Assembly (NCBI RefSeq): GCF_017114915.1
Contig: NZ_JAAUOE010000018.1
Location: 39,475-103,474, forward strand
Source of the DNA: Pseudomonas frederiksbergensis
GTDB taxonomy: Bacteria; Pseudomonadota; Gammaproteobacteria; Pseudomonadales; Pseudomonadaceae
Reading direction: 5' to 3'
DNA: 64,000 nucleotides
The notes under the pieces: generated by a model
Seen by the model: only the letters and a program-made list of their open reading frames with translations
Databases searched by the model: none
What the model was told of the DNA's origin: nothing
Position numbers and translations under genes: made by a program
Shown here: piece after piece, positions 17,648 through 29,301 of the stretch
Layout of the letters: each line of letters begins with the position of its first letter
Numbering within the stretch: position 1 is the stretch's first letter

Positions 17648-19133
17648 AAGCGGTCACCCGAGTCTCGATGTGCGGTGTTTGCAGTTCGATGAAGTATTTG
17701 CGCAGCAGGTTCTGCGCGCTGAGCAGGCGGTATTCCTTGCTGGCGCGGAAGTCCGAGAGCGGTGTGAAATCTTCGGCCAGTGCGGCACAGGCGCGTTCGA
17801 TGGTGGCGTTATTGAACGGTGCGCCAACCAGCGCGGCTTCGCAGTTTTTCGCGCGTTTGGGGATGGCCGCCATGCCGCCGAAAGCAACGCGGGCGTCGGC
17901 GATCACGCCATTGTCGATACGCAGGTTGAAGGCGGCGCAGACCGCGGAAATGTCATCGTCCAGACGCTTCGACACCTTGTAGGCACGGAACAGCTGCTCG
18001 GCGCTGGCGCGCGGCACGATGATCTTCTCGATGAACTCGCTTTCCTGGCGCGCGGTCACCCGGTAATCGATGAAGTAATCTTCCAGCGCCAGGGTGCGGC
18101 GGGTTTCGCCTTTGCACAGGACAATCTGCGCGCCGAGGGCGATCAGCAGCGGTGGTGAGTCACCGATCGGCGAGGCGTTGCCGATGTTGCCGCCGAGGGT
18201 GCCCTGGTTGCGAATCTGCAAGGAGGCGAAGCGCTGCAGCAATTCGCCGAAGTCCGGGTACTCGGCCTTCAGGGCGTCGTAGCAGTCGGAGAGGGCGGTG
18301 GCGGCGCCGATTTCCAGACGATCGTCGAAGCGTTCGATGCGTTTCATTTCGGCGACGTTGCCGACGTAGATCATCACCGGCAAGGTGCGGTGGAACTGCG
18401 TGACTTCCAGCGCCAGGTCGGTGCCGCCGGCCAACAGGCGCGCCTGTGGATAAGCATCATAGAGGTCGGCCAGATCGGCCACGGTCAACGGCACCAGGCA
18501 GCGCTTGTCGCCACTGTTGAGTTCGCCGATGTCGGTGGGGGCGATGGCTTTCAGGCGAGCGATGGTGTCGGCCTCGCGGGCATCGAACTGGTCCGGTTGC
18601 TTGGCGCAGCAGGATTGCTCGGCGGCGGCCAGAATCGGCCGATAACCGGTGCAACGGCAGAGGTTGCCGGCCAGGGCTTCATGGGCCTTGTGGGCGTCCG
18701 GTTGATCGCTGTTCTTTTGCAGGGCGAACAGCGACATGACAAAGCCCGGCGTGCAGAAACCGCACTGCGAGCCATGGCACTCGACCATGGCTTTCTGCAC
18801 GCTGTGCAGCTGGCCTTGGTGCTTGAGGTCTTCGACGCTGATCAATTGCTTGCCGTGCAGCGACGATACAAAGGTCAGGCACGAGTTGAGGCTGCGATAG
18901 CGAATGTGTTCGCGGCCATCGTCGTCCGTCTGCAGCTCGCCGACCACCACGGTGCAGGCGCCACAGTCACCGCTGGCGCAGCCTTCTTTGGTGCCGGGTT
19001 TGCCCACATGTTCGCGCAAGTAATTGAGCACGGTCAGGTTCGGGTCCAGGGCGTGCTCGCTACGGAGTTCCTGGTTTAATAAAAACTGGATCACGGATGG
19101 CCTCGTAAACTCATTATTGTTGTTAACCGACAT
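17640..19133 (-). CDS. xdhA: Xanthine dehydrogenase, FeS/FAD small subunit
   Basis: 497 residues. N-terminal [2Fe-2S] ferredoxin domain with GCASGDCGACTVVVG, then a second [2Fe-2S] helical domain (SQCGFCTPGF and NLCRCTGYRP), then a CO-dehydrogenase-type FAD domain (LLAGGTDLALEV, NQGTLGGNIGNASPIGD). It passes electrons from the Mo site in XdhB to NAD+. First gene of the operon; a candidate sigma-54 promoter lies about 125 nt upstream. Confidence 0.96.
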   Translation of the reverse strand: MSVNNNNEFTRPSVIQFLLNQELRSEHALDPNLTVLNYLREHVGKPGTKEGCASGDCGACTVVVGELQTDDDGREHIRYRSLNSCLTFVSSLHGKQLISVEDLKHQGQLHSVQKAMVECHGSQCGFCTPGFVMSLFALQKNSDQPDAHKAHEALAGNLCRCTGYRPILAAAEQSCCAKQPDQFDAREADTIARLKAIAPTDIGELNSGDKRCLVPLTVADLADLYDAYPQARLLAGGTDLALEVTQFHRTLPVMIYVGNVAEMKRIERFDDRLEIGAATALSDCYDALKAEYPDFGELLQRFASLQIRNQGTLGGNIGNASPIGDSPPLLIALGAQIVLCKGETRRTLALEDYFIDYRVTARQESEFIEKIIVPRASAEQLFRAYKVSKRLDDDISAVCAAFNLRIDNGVIADARVAFGGMAAIPKRAKNCEAALVGAPFNNATIERACAALAEDFTPLSDFRASKEYRLLSAQNLLRKYFIELQTPHIETRVTAYV

Positions 19134-19257
19134 GAGCCGAATTTATCAGGTCTGACTTTTCGGTCAATGATTTTCTGACTTAAGGGTCAGGAAATAGCAT
19201 TTTGTCGATCAACGACTCGTTCCTTCATTATTGACCCTCACGGGTTAGCCTGCTTTT

Positions 19258-19273
19258 TGCTGGAATCGTGCCA
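19258..19273 (-). promoter_or_regulatory. Candidate sigma-54 promoter for xdhABC-guaD
   Basis: The minus strand reads TGGCACGATTCCAGCA. The -24 half is a perfect TGGCACG, GC is at -12 with exactly 10 nt between GG and GC, but the two T residues before GC are replaced by CA. It would start transcription near 19247, about 114 nt before xdhA. Nitrogen-limitation control would suit purine catabolism. Confidence 0.45.
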
Positions 19274-19360
19274 AAAACCGCCGGGTGGGCACTCCGCCAT
19301 GACCCCTCAATTGCGCTACACTGCGCCGCTTGTGCAGATCGAAGAGTTTGAAGGACAACC

Positions 19361-20020
19361 ATGACGTTCAAGGCGCCGGACAGCCTCGCCGAGCAAATCG
19401 CTCACCACCTCGCCGAACGTATCATTCGCGGCGAAATGAAGCCGGGGGAGCGCATCCAGGAACAGAAGGTCACGCTGGCCCTCAATGTCAGCCGCGGTTC
19501 AGTCCGTGAAGCCTTGCTGATCCTCGAGCGCCGCCACTTGATCGCGATTTTGCCGCGACGGGGCGCCCACGTGACCGAACTGACCGCGCACAAGGTGCGC
19601 AGCCTGTGCGCGCTGATGAGCGAGCTGTACATCCTGCTCGGCAACGCCGTGGCCAACGGCTGGCAAACCCAGGCCGACATGGCGCCGTTCGTGGAGATCC
19701 AGCAGCGCTTGACCGCCAGCTACGAGCGCCAGGACATCCGCACCTTCGTCGACGACAGCTTCAGTGTGATGCGTGCCGCGTATCCGTTCGCCAACAATCC
19801 GTACTTGCAGGAAACCGTCGAGAATCTGCAGCCAGCCATGAGCCGCGCGTATTTCCTCGCGCTGGATCAGCGCAAGGCCTCGATGAGCGAGTTCCTGGAG
19901 CTGTTCGAACGCCTGCTGGCCGCGGTGCTGGCCCGTGATTTTGCGCAGATCCGCGTGGTGCTGACGGCGTATGCCCAGCGCAGTTGCGATCTGGTGGTTT
20001 CTGCCTTGACGGTCGCTTAA
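19361..20020 (+). CDS. GntR family (FCD-type) transcriptional regulator
   Basis: 219 residues: a winged-helix domain (HHLAERIIRGEMKPGERIQEQKVTLALNVSRGSVREALLILERR, about 5-75) and an all-helical FCD-like domain (about 80-210). It is divergent from xdhA and ends only 2 nt before smc. Its position makes it a candidate regulator of xdhABC-guaD, but a conserved position next to smc could also explain it. The ligand is unknown. The ATG at 19361 has an AAGGA Shine-Dalgarno. Confidence 0.88.
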   Translation: MTFKAPDSLAEQIAHHLAERIIRGEMKPGERIQEQKVTLALNVSRGSVREALLILERRHLIAILPRRGAHVTELTAHKVRSLCALMSELYILLGNAVANGWQTQADMAPFVEIQQRLTASYERQDIRTFVDDSFSVMRAAYPFANNPYLQETVENLQPAMSRAYFLALDQRKASMSEFLELFERLLAAVLARDFAQIRVVLTAYAQRSCDLVVSALTVA

Positions 20021-20022
20021 GC

Positions 20023-23000
20023 GTGCGGCTCAAGTGCATCAAACTGGCGGGGTTCAAATCCTTCGTCGACCCGACCACGGTGAACTTCCCCAGTAACATG
20101 GCGGCAGTGGTCGGGCCCAATGGTTGCGGCAAGTCGAACATCATCGATGCCGTGCGTTGGGTGATGGGCGAGAGCTCGGCCAAGAACTTGCGCGGCGAGT
20201 CGATGACCGACGTCATCTTCAACGGCTCCACCAGCCGCAAACCGGTGAGTCAGGCGAGCATCGAGCTGGTGTTCGATAACTCCGACGGTACTTTGATCGG
20301 CGAATATGCCGCCTACGCGGAAATCTCCATTCGCCGCAAAGTGACGCGCGACAGTCAGAACAGTTATTTCCTCAACGGCGCCAAATGCCGCCGTCGTGAC
20401 ATCACCGATATCTTCCTCGGCACCGGTCTCGGCCCGCGCAGCTATTCGATCATCGAGCAGGGGATGATTTCCAAGCTGATCGAAGCCAAGCCCGAAGACC
20501 TGCGTAACTTTATCGAAGAAGCGGCGGGCATCTCCAAGTACAAGGAGCGTCGGCGCGAGACCGAAAACCGCATCCGCCGCACCCACGAAAACCTGGCCCG
20601 CCTGACCGACCTGCGCGAAGAGCTCGAGCGTCAGCTTGAACGCTTGCACCGCCAGGCCGAGGCCGCCAAGAAGTATCAGGAATACAAGGGCGAAGAACGT
20701 CAGCTCAAGGCCCAACTGTCGGCTCTGCGCTGGCAGGCACTGAACGAGCAGGTCGGCCAGCGTGAGTCGATCATCGGCACCCAGGAAATCACCTTCGAAG
20801 CCCTGGTGGCCGAGCAACGCAATGCCGACGCGGCCATCGAGCGCCTGCGCGACGGTCATCACGATCTGTCCGAACGCTTCAATCTGGTGCAGGGGCGCTT
20901 CTATTCGGTCGGCGGTGACATCGCCCGGGTCGAGCAGAGCATCCAGCACGGTCAGCAGCGTTTGCGTCAGTTGCAGGACGACTTGAAAGAAGCCGAACGC
21001 GCGCGCCAGGAAACCGAATCGCACTTGGGCCACGACCGTACCTTGCTGCTGACCCTGGGCGAAGAGCTGGACATGCTCACCCCCGAGCAGGAAGTCACCA
21101 GCGCCGCCGCCGAAGAAGCCGCCGCCGCGCTGGAAGAGTCCGAAATCACCATGCACGGCTGGCAGGAGCAGTGGGACACCTTCAACCTCACCGCCGCCGA
21201 GCCCCGTCGCCAGGCTGAAGTTCAGCAGTCGCGGATCCAGCAGCTGGAAACCAGCCTGGAACGCCTGTCCGATCGCCAGAAGCGTCTGGCCGAAGAGCGC
21301 GCGTTGCTTTCGGCAGACCCGGAAGACGCGGCGATCATGGAACTCAGCGAGCAATTGGCCGCGTCCGAGGCCACGCTCGAAGACTTGCAGGCCAGCGAAG
21401 AAGCGCAAGTCGAACGCCTTGAGCAACTGCGTCAGCAACTGCAACAAGCGCTTTCGGCGCAGCAGCAGGCCCAAGGTGATTTGCAGCGCCTCAACGGTCG
21501 GCTGGCGTCTTTGGAAGCCTTGCAGCAAGCCGCCCTCGATCCGGGCACCGGCACCGCCGAATGGCTGCGCGAACAGCATCTGGCGGATCGTCCGCGCCTG
21601 GCCGAAGGCCTGAAAGTTGAAGCGGGTTGGGAGCTGGCGGTGGAAACCGTGCTCGGCGCCGACCTGCAAGCGGTGCTGGTGGACGACTTCGGTGATTTCG
21701 ATCTGGCCGGGTTTGCCCAAGGCGATTTGCGTCTGCTCAGCCCGGCCAGCGATGGCGTGCGCATGCCGGGCAGTTTGCTCGACAAGGTCGAGGCACAGAT
21801 CGATCTGTCGCCGTGGCTGGGGCAGGTCAAACCGGTCGACAGCCTTGAACAGGCGTTGGCCTTGCGCGGTCAATTGGCTGCCGGCCAAAGCCTGATCAGC
21901 CGCGACGGTTACTGGGTCGGTCGACACTTTTTGCGCGTGCGTCGGGCCAGCGAAGCGCAAAGCGGCGTACTCGCCCGGGGTCAGGAAATCCAGCGGTTGG
22001 GCCTAGAGCGCGAAGAGCGCGAGGCCACGGTCGAAACCCTGGAAACCGAACTTCAGAATCTCAGGGCGCAACAGCGTCAGCAGGAAAACGGCCGCGAACA
22101 TTTGCGCCGTTTGCTGCAAGACGAAGCGCGTCAGCAGGGCGAATTGAAAGCCCAGCTGTCCGCCGGCAAAGCCAAGGTCGAGCAGTTGACTCTGCGCCGC
22201 ACCCGTCTTGACGAAGAACTTACCGAGCTGAGCGAACAGCGCGCCCTGGAACACGAAAACATCGGCGAAGCGCGCCTGCAATTGCAGGAAGCCCTCGACA
22301 GCATGGCGCTGGACACCGAGCAGCGTGAGTTGCTGCTGGCCCAGCGCGACAGCTTGCGCGAACGCCTCGACCGGGTGCGCCAGGAAGCCCGGCAGCACAA
22401 GGACCATGCGCATCAATTGGCGGTGCGCCTCGGTTCGCTGAAGGCGCAACACGATTCCACTCGTCAGGCCCTTGAGCGGCTGGAAATGCAGTCAGAGCGC
22501 CTCACCGAGAAGCGCGAGCAGCTAAGCCTCAATCTCGAAGAGGGCGAAGCGCCGCTGGAAGAGCTGCGGCTGAAACTCGAAGAGTTGCTCGACAAACGCA
22601 TGACCGTCGACGAAGAGCTCAAGACTGCACAAATCGCCATGGAAGACGCCGACCGCGAACTGCGCGACGCCGAGAAGCGCCGGACCCAGGCCGAGCAGCA
22701 ATCCCAGTTGATTCGCAGCCAGCTCGAACAGCAGCGCATGGAATGGCAAGCGCTGACGGTGCGGCGCAAGACCTTGCAGGATCAATTGCTCGAAGACGGC
22801 TACGACCTCAATGGCGTGCTCGCCACCCTAGTGGCCGGGGCCAGCGAGAAAGACGCCGAAGAAGAACTCGAACGCATTGCCGCGCGGATTCAGCGCCTGG
22901 GCGCGATCAACCTCGCGGCCATCGACGAATACCAGCAACAATCCGAGCGTAAACGTTATCTGGATGCCCAGAACGACGATCTGGTGGAAGCACTGGACAC

Positions 23001-23511
23001 CCTCGAGAACGTGATTCGCAAGATCGACAAGGAGACCAGAAACCGTTTCAAAGATACCTTTGATCAGATCAATGGCGGTTTACAGGCCCTTTTCCCAAAA
23101 GTTTTCGGTGGAGGCAGCGCCTATTTGGAACTGACGGGCGAAGATCTACTCGATACAGGGGTAACGATCATGGCGCGGCCGCCAGGAAAGAAGAACAGCA
23201 CCATCCATTTGCTCTCCGGTGGCGAAAAAGCCCTGACTGCATTGGCCTTGGTATTTGCCATCTTCAAGTTGAATCCGGCGCCGTTCTGCATGCTCGATGA
23301 GGTTGACGCGCCATTGGATGACGCTAACGTTGGACGCTATGCACGACTGGTCAAAGAGATGTCGCAGACGGTGCAGTTCATCTACATCACCCACAACAAG
23401 ATCGCCATGGAAATGGCTGATCAATTGATGGGGGTGACGATGCACGAACCGGGTTGCTCGCGTCTGGTGGCAGTGGATGTGGAGGAGGCGATGGCGATGG
23501 TGGACGCCTAG
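20023..23511 (+). CDS. smc: Chromosome segregation ATPase SMC
   Basis: 1162 residues, the usual size for Pseudomonas SMC. Walker A GPNGCGKSN is at residues 31-39; coiled-coil arms run from about 170 to 480 and 660 to 980, separated by a hinge (about 520-640, LAEGLKVEAGWELAVETVLGADLQ); the signature LLSGGEKALTALAL and Walker B FCMLDEVDAPLDDAN are near the C-terminus. The start is taken as GTG at 20023 because the family begins (M/V)RLKCIKLAGFKSF. It is 2 nt after the GntR stop with no room for its own promoter, suggesting coupling. Confidence 0.96.
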   Translation: MRLKCIKLAGFKSFVDPTTVNFPSNMAAVVGPNGCGKSNIIDAVRWVMGESSAKNLRGESMTDVIFNGSTSRKPVSQASIELVFDNSDGTLIGEYAAYAEISIRRKVTRDSQNSYFLNGAKCRRRDITDIFLGTGLGPRSYSIIEQGMISKLIEAKPEDLRNFIEEAAGISKYKERRRETENRIRRTHENLARLTDLREELERQLERLHRQAEAAKKYQEYKGEERQLKAQLSALRWQALNEQVGQRESIIGTQEITFEALVAEQRNADAAIERLRDGHHDLSERFNLVQGRFYSVGGDIARVEQSIQHGQQRLRQLQDDLKEAERARQETESHLGHDRTLLLTLGEELDMLTPEQEVTSAAAEEAAAALEESEITMHGWQEQWDTFNLTAAEPRRQAEVQQSRIQQLETSLERLSDRQKRLAEERALLSADPEDAAIMELSEQLAASEATLEDLQASEEAQVERLEQLRQQLQQALSAQQQAQGDLQRLNGRLASLEALQQAALDPGTGTAEWLREQHLADRPRLAEGLKVEAGWELAVETVLGADLQAVLVDDFGDFDLAGFAQGDLRLLSPASDGVRMPGSLLDKVEAQIDLSPWLGQVKPVDSLEQALALRGQLAAGQSLISRDGYWVGRHFLRVRRASEAQSGVLARGQEIQRLGLEREEREATVETLETELQNLRAQQRQQENGREHLRRLLQDEARQQGELKAQLSAGKAKVEQLTLRRTRLDEELTELSEQRALEHENIGEARLQLQEALDSMALDTEQRELLLAQRDSLRERLDRVRQEARQHKDHAHQLAVRLGSLKAQHDSTRQALERLEMQSERLTEKREQLSLNLEEGEAPLEELRLKLEELLDKRMTVDEELKTAQIAMEDADRELRDAEKRRTQAEQQSQLIRSQLEQQRMEWQALTVRRKTLQDQLLEDGYDLNGVLATLVAGASEKDAEEELERIAARIQRLGAINLAAIDEYQQQSERKRYLDAQNDDLVEALDTLENVIRKIDKETRNRFKDTFDQINGGLQALFPKVFGGGSAYLELTGEDLLDTGVTIMARPPGKKNSTIHLLSGGEKALTALALVFAIFKLNPAPFCMLDEVDAPLDDANVGRYARLVKEMSQTVQFIYITHNKIAMEMADQLMGVTMHEPGCSRLVAVDVEEAMAMVDA

Positions 23512-23516
23512 CAGCG

Positions 23517-23593
23517 AGCTACAAGCCTCAAGCTATAAGCTGCAAGCAAGGTTGGCTACGCTTGAAGCTTTGAGCTTGTGGCTTATAGCTGCT
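23517..23593. repeat. Inverted AGCT-rich repeat after smc
   Basis: AGCTACAAGCCTCAAGCTATAAGC and an inverted counterpart (GCTTGAAGCTTTGAGCTTGTGG) form an imperfect long hairpin 5 nt after the smc stop. It looks like a Pseudomonas intergenic palindrome family distinct from the GTAG-type REPs. It may act in transcript 3'-end formation. Confidence 0.65.
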
Positions 23594-23746
23594 GTAAAGT
23601 CCCTTTGTTCGTGCTAGTTTAATGTCAATTTTTCGTATACGTGGCAAAAGGCCTGTCAGAACATAGAGTTGGCGCCACGTTTTAAAGCGGTTTACACCAT
23701 GTAAACCCCTTATTTTTCAGCATTTTTTATAGAGGCACGGGATTAC

Positions 23747-24598
23747 ATGGAAATCGGTCTGCGCGAGTGGCTGATCGTCATCGGCATTATTGTCATTGCC
23801 GGTATTCTTTTCGATGGCTGGCGCCGCATGCGCGGCGGCAAGGGAAAACTGAAGTTCCGTCTTGATCGAAGTCTGTCCAACCTGCCGGACGAGGACACCA
23901 GCGCCGAGCTGTTGGGCCCGCCCCGGGTGCTGGACACTCAGAAAGAACCGCAACTGGACGAGCATGATCTGCCGTCGGTGAGCATGCCTGCCCGTGAGCC
24001 TCGCGAATCGGGTTCCAAGCGCGGCAAGCGTAGCCATGGCGAGCCGTCGCAAGGCGATATGAACCTCAGCCTGGACCTGGACGGCGGCCCGAGCTTCAGC
24101 AGCCGTGACAATGATTTCCCGGATGACGCCAAGTCCGCCCGCGTAGCCGAAAAAGATCAGCCACAAGCCGAAGAAGTGCTGGTGATCAGCGTGATCTGCC
24201 GCGACCCGGCCGGCTTCAAGGGCCCGGCGCTGTTGCAGAACATTCTGGAAAGCGGTCTGCGTTTCGGCGAGATGGACATTTTCCACCGCCACGAAAGCAT
24301 GGCCGGTAACGGCGAAGTGCTGTTCTCCATGGCCAACGCGGTCAAGCCGGGCGTCTTCGATCTGGATGATATCGATCATTTCAGTACGCCGGCGGTGAGC
24401 TTCTTCCTTGGTCTGCCAGGCCCGCGTCATCCGAAGCAGGCCTTCGACGTGATGGTGGCGGCGGCGCGCAAGCTGTCCCAGGAGCTGAACGGCGAACTGA
24501 AAGACGACCAGCGCAGCGTGCTGACCGCTCAGACGATTGAGCACTACCGTCAGCGCATCGTCGAGTTCGAACGCCGTGCATTGACCCAGAAGCGCTGA
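23747..24598 (+). CDS. zipA: Cell division protein ZipA
   Basis: 283 residues. An N-terminal membrane anchor (residues about 6-23, [19 protein letters not shown]-out), a short basic stretch, a flexible Pro/charged linker (about 35-140), and a C-terminal FtsZ-binding domain (about 145-275, [23 protein letters not shown] and [18 protein letters not shown]). It tethers FtsZ to the membrane at the division septum. The gene follows smc after about 235 nt that can hold its own promoter. Confidence 0.96.
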   Translation: MEIGLREWLIVIGIIVIAGILFDGWRRMRGGKGKLKFRLDRSLSNLPDEDTSAELLGPPRVLDTQKEPQLDEHDLPSVSMPAREPRESGSKRGKRSHGEPSQGDMNLSLDLDGGPSFSSRDNDFPDDAKSARVAEKDQPQAEEVLVISVICRDPAGFKGPALLQNILESGLRFGEMDIFHRHESMAGNGEVLFSMANAVKPGVFDLDDIDHFSTPAVSFFLGLPGPRHPKQAFDVMVAAARKLSQELNGELKDDQRSVLTAQTIEHYRQRIVEFERRALTQKR

Positions 24599-24600
24599 TC

Positions 24601-24637
24601 TGTAGGAGCCAGATTTGCCGTACCGCTGGCTCCTGCA
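24601..24637. repeat. Degenerate REP-like inverted repeat after zipA
   Basis: TGTAGGAGCCAG and CTGGCTCCTGCA pair across a 13-base loop, starting 3 nt after the zipA stop. It resembles a decayed GTAG-type REP and could help end transcription together with the hairpin at 24663. Confidence 0.6.
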
Positions 24638-24662
24638 ATGATTTGTACAGCATCAACAGATT

Positions 24663-27061
<2,399 letters not shown>

Positions 27062-27070
27062 CCCGGGACC

Positions 27071-27203
27071 TGTGGCGAGGGGGCTTGCCCCCGTTCGGCG
27101 GCGAAGCCGTCGCAAATCCTGCTTGCACGGTATGTCTGACAGATCGCGGTTGCTGGTTTTGGGGCCGCTACGCGACCCAACGGGGGCAAGCCCCCTCGCC
27201 ACA
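27071..27203. repeat. REPIN with wide spacer after ligA
   Basis: TGTGGCGAGGGGGCTTGCCC at one end and its inverted copy GGGCAAGCCCCCTCGCCACA at the other flank about 90 bases. The same subtype occurs at 34891-35009. It starts within 10 nt of the ligA stop. Confidence 0.9.
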
Positions 27204-27265
27204 ATGTGGGAACGATCATGTCTGAGCAATGATCTAGTCTTGGCAGTCCCCAAAGAGAGATCGCC

Positions 27266-28429
27266 ATGTACCACTTCTTCGAACAGCTCAGCTCACGTAT
27301 CGCCGCGCCCTTCATGGGGGAGCGTTCGCGTAACAGCAAGGTCTGGCATTGTCGCTGCGGGCAGTCACTGTTCTTTCGCAACAGCCAGTGCCTGGCCTGT
27401 TCGGCGGCGCTGGGTTATCAGCCGCAGCAGAATCGCTTGTCGTCATTGCAGCCCGGCCCGCAAGCGGAGACCTGGGTGCTTGACGCCGATCCTGACGCCG
27501 GCGCATTCCGCCGCTGCACCCATCTCGATTCCCCGGCTGCGTGCAACTGGCTGCTGCCGGCCAATCATCACGATGCGCTGTGCGTCGCCTGTAGCCTGAA
27601 TCGAACCATCCCCGATCTGTCGATCCCCGAAAACCATGAGCGCTGGCGCAAAGTGGAAACCGCCAAGCGTCGTCTGGTGGCGCAGTTGATCAGCCTGGGT
27701 TTACAGGTCATTCCCAAAACGGTGGACGAAGAGGCCGGCCTGGCCTTCGATTTCATCGGTACTGACCTCGAAGGCAAATCGCCAACCACCGGGCACGCCA
27801 ACGGCCTGATCACCCTCGATATCAAAGAAGCCGACGATGCCCACCGTGAGCAGGTTCGCGTGCAGATGCACGAACCCTATCGCACGCTGCTCGGTCACTT
27901 TCGGCACGAGACAGGGCATTACTACTGGGACCGGCTGATCGCCAACAGTGCTTGGCTGGAGCCGTTCCGCGGCCTGTTCGGCGACGAGCGTGCCAGCTAC
28001 GCCGAGGCCCTTGAGCGGCATTATCAGCAAGGCGCGCCGCTCGACTGGCAACAACATTACGTCAGCGCCTACGCCACCATGCATCCCTGGGAAGACTGGG
28101 CGGAAACCTGGGCTCACTACCTGCACATGATGGATGCAGTGGACACCGCCCTGGGTTTTGGCATGAGTGCGCGGGAAATGGATTTCGATTACCAGCCGTA
28201 TGCGCCCGGCACGCTATTCGACCCGCAGCACCCCGGCGGTCCGGCGTTCCTGTCATTCGTCAATGCGTGGATCGAACTGGCCGGCATGCTCAATGAGTTG
28301 TCCCGCAGCATGGGCCAGCCGGATTTTTATCCGTTCGTGTTGCCGTCGGCGGTGATCGCCAAGTTGCACTTCATTCACCTGGTGATCCAGCAAGAGGGTG
28401 GCCGGGCGGATGAGGTGTTGGCGCAATAG
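27266..28429 (+). CDS. Zinc-ribbon putative zinc metallopeptidase
   Basis: 387 residues. An N-terminal zinc-ribbon region with cysteine pairs (WHCRCGQ, CLACSA, further pair in LCVACSLN) is followed by a metallopeptidase-like domain with an HExxH-related motif RHETGHYYWD (about residue 213-222) and a second acidic/His segment PWEDWAETWAHYLHM that may supply more ligands. It matches the widespread family annotated as putative zinc-binding metallopeptidase; its substrate is not known. No signal peptide, so likely cytoplasmic. The ATG at 27266 follows an AGAGAGA Shine-Dalgarno. Confidence 0.85.
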   Translation: MYHFFEQLSSRIAAPFMGERSRNSKVWHCRCGQSLFFRNSQCLACSAALGYQPQQNRLSSLQPGPQAETWVLDADPDAGAFRRCTHLDSPAACNWLLPANHHDALCVACSLNRTIPDLSIPENHERWRKVETAKRRLVAQLISLGLQVIPKTVDEEAGLAFDFIGTDLEGKSPTTGHANGLITLDIKEADDAHREQVRVQMHEPYRTLLGHFRHETGHYYWDRLIANSAWLEPFRGLFGDERASYAEALERHYQQGAPLDWQQHYVSAYATMHPWEDWAETWAHYLHMMDAVDTALGFGMSAREMDFDYQPYAPGTLFDPQHPGGPAFLSFVNAWIELAGMLNELSRSMGQPDFYPFVLPSAVIAKLHFIHLVIQQEGGRADEVLAQ

Positions 28430-28448
28430 GATCAAAAAAACGCAGCCT

Positions 28449-28570
28449 TGTAGCAGCTGCCAAAGGTTGCGTTCGGCTGCGCAGCAGTCGTAAACCCGGT
28501 GTTCGCGGTTTATCTGAAACCGGGTTGTCTGATTTCATGACTGCTTCGCAGCCGAACGCAGGCTGCTACA
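28449..28570. repeat. REPIN of the TGTAGCAGCTGCC subtype
   Basis: TGTAGCAGCTGCCAAAGGTTGCGTTCGGCTGC pairs with GCAGCCGAACGCAGGCTGCTACA across a spacer of about 60 bases. It lies between the metallopeptidase gene and the ffs promoter. A full copy of the same subtype is at 38654-38786. Confidence 0.88.
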
Positions 28571-28638
28571 GGTCGCGATCTTTTCAAGGCCAGCGCATGT
28601 CCTTGAAGCGGCTCATATTTTTTAATCCATTCGAACGG

Positions 28639-28666
28639 TTGTAACTTCGTCTCAGATAGGTACAAT
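28639..28666 (+). promoter_or_regulatory. Sigma-70 type promoter of the 4.5S RNA gene
   Basis: TTGTAA, 16 nt, TACAAT. It would start transcription at about 28673, some 20-25 nt before the mature 4.5S RNA, consistent with a processed precursor. Confidence 0.65.
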
Positions 28667-28693
28667 GGCGCGGCTCGCCGTCAGGTGAGCATC

Positions 28694-28816
28694 GTTATGG
28701 TGACCCCATCGGTCCCCCCGCAACGATCAGCCGTGAACCCGGTCAGGCCTGGAAGGGAGCAGCCGCAGCGGTGACATTGTGTGCCGGGGTGTGGCTGGTG
28801 GGGTCGCCACCATAAC
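28694..28816 (+). ncRNA. ffs: Signal recognition particle 4.5S RNA
   Basis: The conserved SRP core is present: GGTCAGGCCTGGAAGGGAGC followed by AGCCGCAGCGGTGAC, forming the tetraloop and Ffh-binding symmetric/asymmetric loops. The ends pair (GTTATGGTGACCCC with GGGGTCGCCACCATAAC) to give the long hairpin. It acts with Ffh in cotranslational targeting of membrane proteins. Mature ends are inferred from the terminal pairing and may be a few bases inside. Confidence 0.93.
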
Positions 28817-28926
28817 GCAGCACGAATCCTCTATCGTGTATTTCTATCTACAAATACTGTCTTGTTTCTCTGCCATGGAGCTAATCCAGGGCGGTGTTTC
28901 GTCGTTTCCGAATTAACGGCGCGAAT

Positions 28927-28974
28927 AAAGAAGGAGGCCGATCTGTCGCATTCGACAGGTCGGCCTCCTTTTTT
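28927..28974. terminator. Bidirectional intrinsic terminator
   Basis: A nearly perfect 18-bp stem (28931-28948 with 28953-28970, one G-T pair) with a 4-base loop is followed by TTTTTT on the plus strand, and preceded by AAA on the other side. It lies about 110 nt after ffs and 13 nt beyond the stop of the minus-strand XRE gene. Confidence 0.85.
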
Positions 28975-28986
28975 CGTTTATTGGCA

Positions 28987-29301
28987 TCAAGGCTTGGACA
29001 AGGCCTGGTCAACCGCTGCGATCAGCTTTCCCAGATCCTTCGGGGTGGCTTTGTGTATGACGCTGAACAGGTACGCCCGCTGTTCATCTTCGTCGCCCAG
29101 ATCTGCGAAAAAGGCTTTCAGCTTCACACCCAGCACGTCGGCAAGCAGAAACAATGCTTCCACGCTGGGGGTATAGGTGCCGGTTTCGAAGCGGCTGATG
29201 GTTTTGGGGTCAAAACCGGTTTTTTCGCCGAGTTCAGCCTGAGTAAGCCCTGCGACCTTGCGGTGGCGTCGGATGGCTGGACCCAAACTTGAAATTTGCA
29301 T
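28987..29301 (-). CDS. XRE family helix-turn-helix regulator
   Basis: 104 residues. The N-terminal HTH (about 8-62, IRRHRKVAGLTQAELGEKTGFDPKTISRFETGTYTPSVEALFLLADVLGV) is a standard Cro/C1 type; the C-terminal 40 residues are acidic then helical and may be a small dimerisation or partner segment. It is divergent from the PAS-GGDEF-EAL gene with a 410-nt gap. The target is unknown. The function as a DNA-binding regulator is clear; the role is not. Confidence 0.88.
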   Translation of the reverse strand: MQISSLGPAIRRHRKVAGLTQAELGEKTGFDPKTISRFETGTYTPSVEALFLLADVLGVKLKAFFADLGDEDEQRAYLFSVIHKATPKDLGKLIAAVDQALSKP

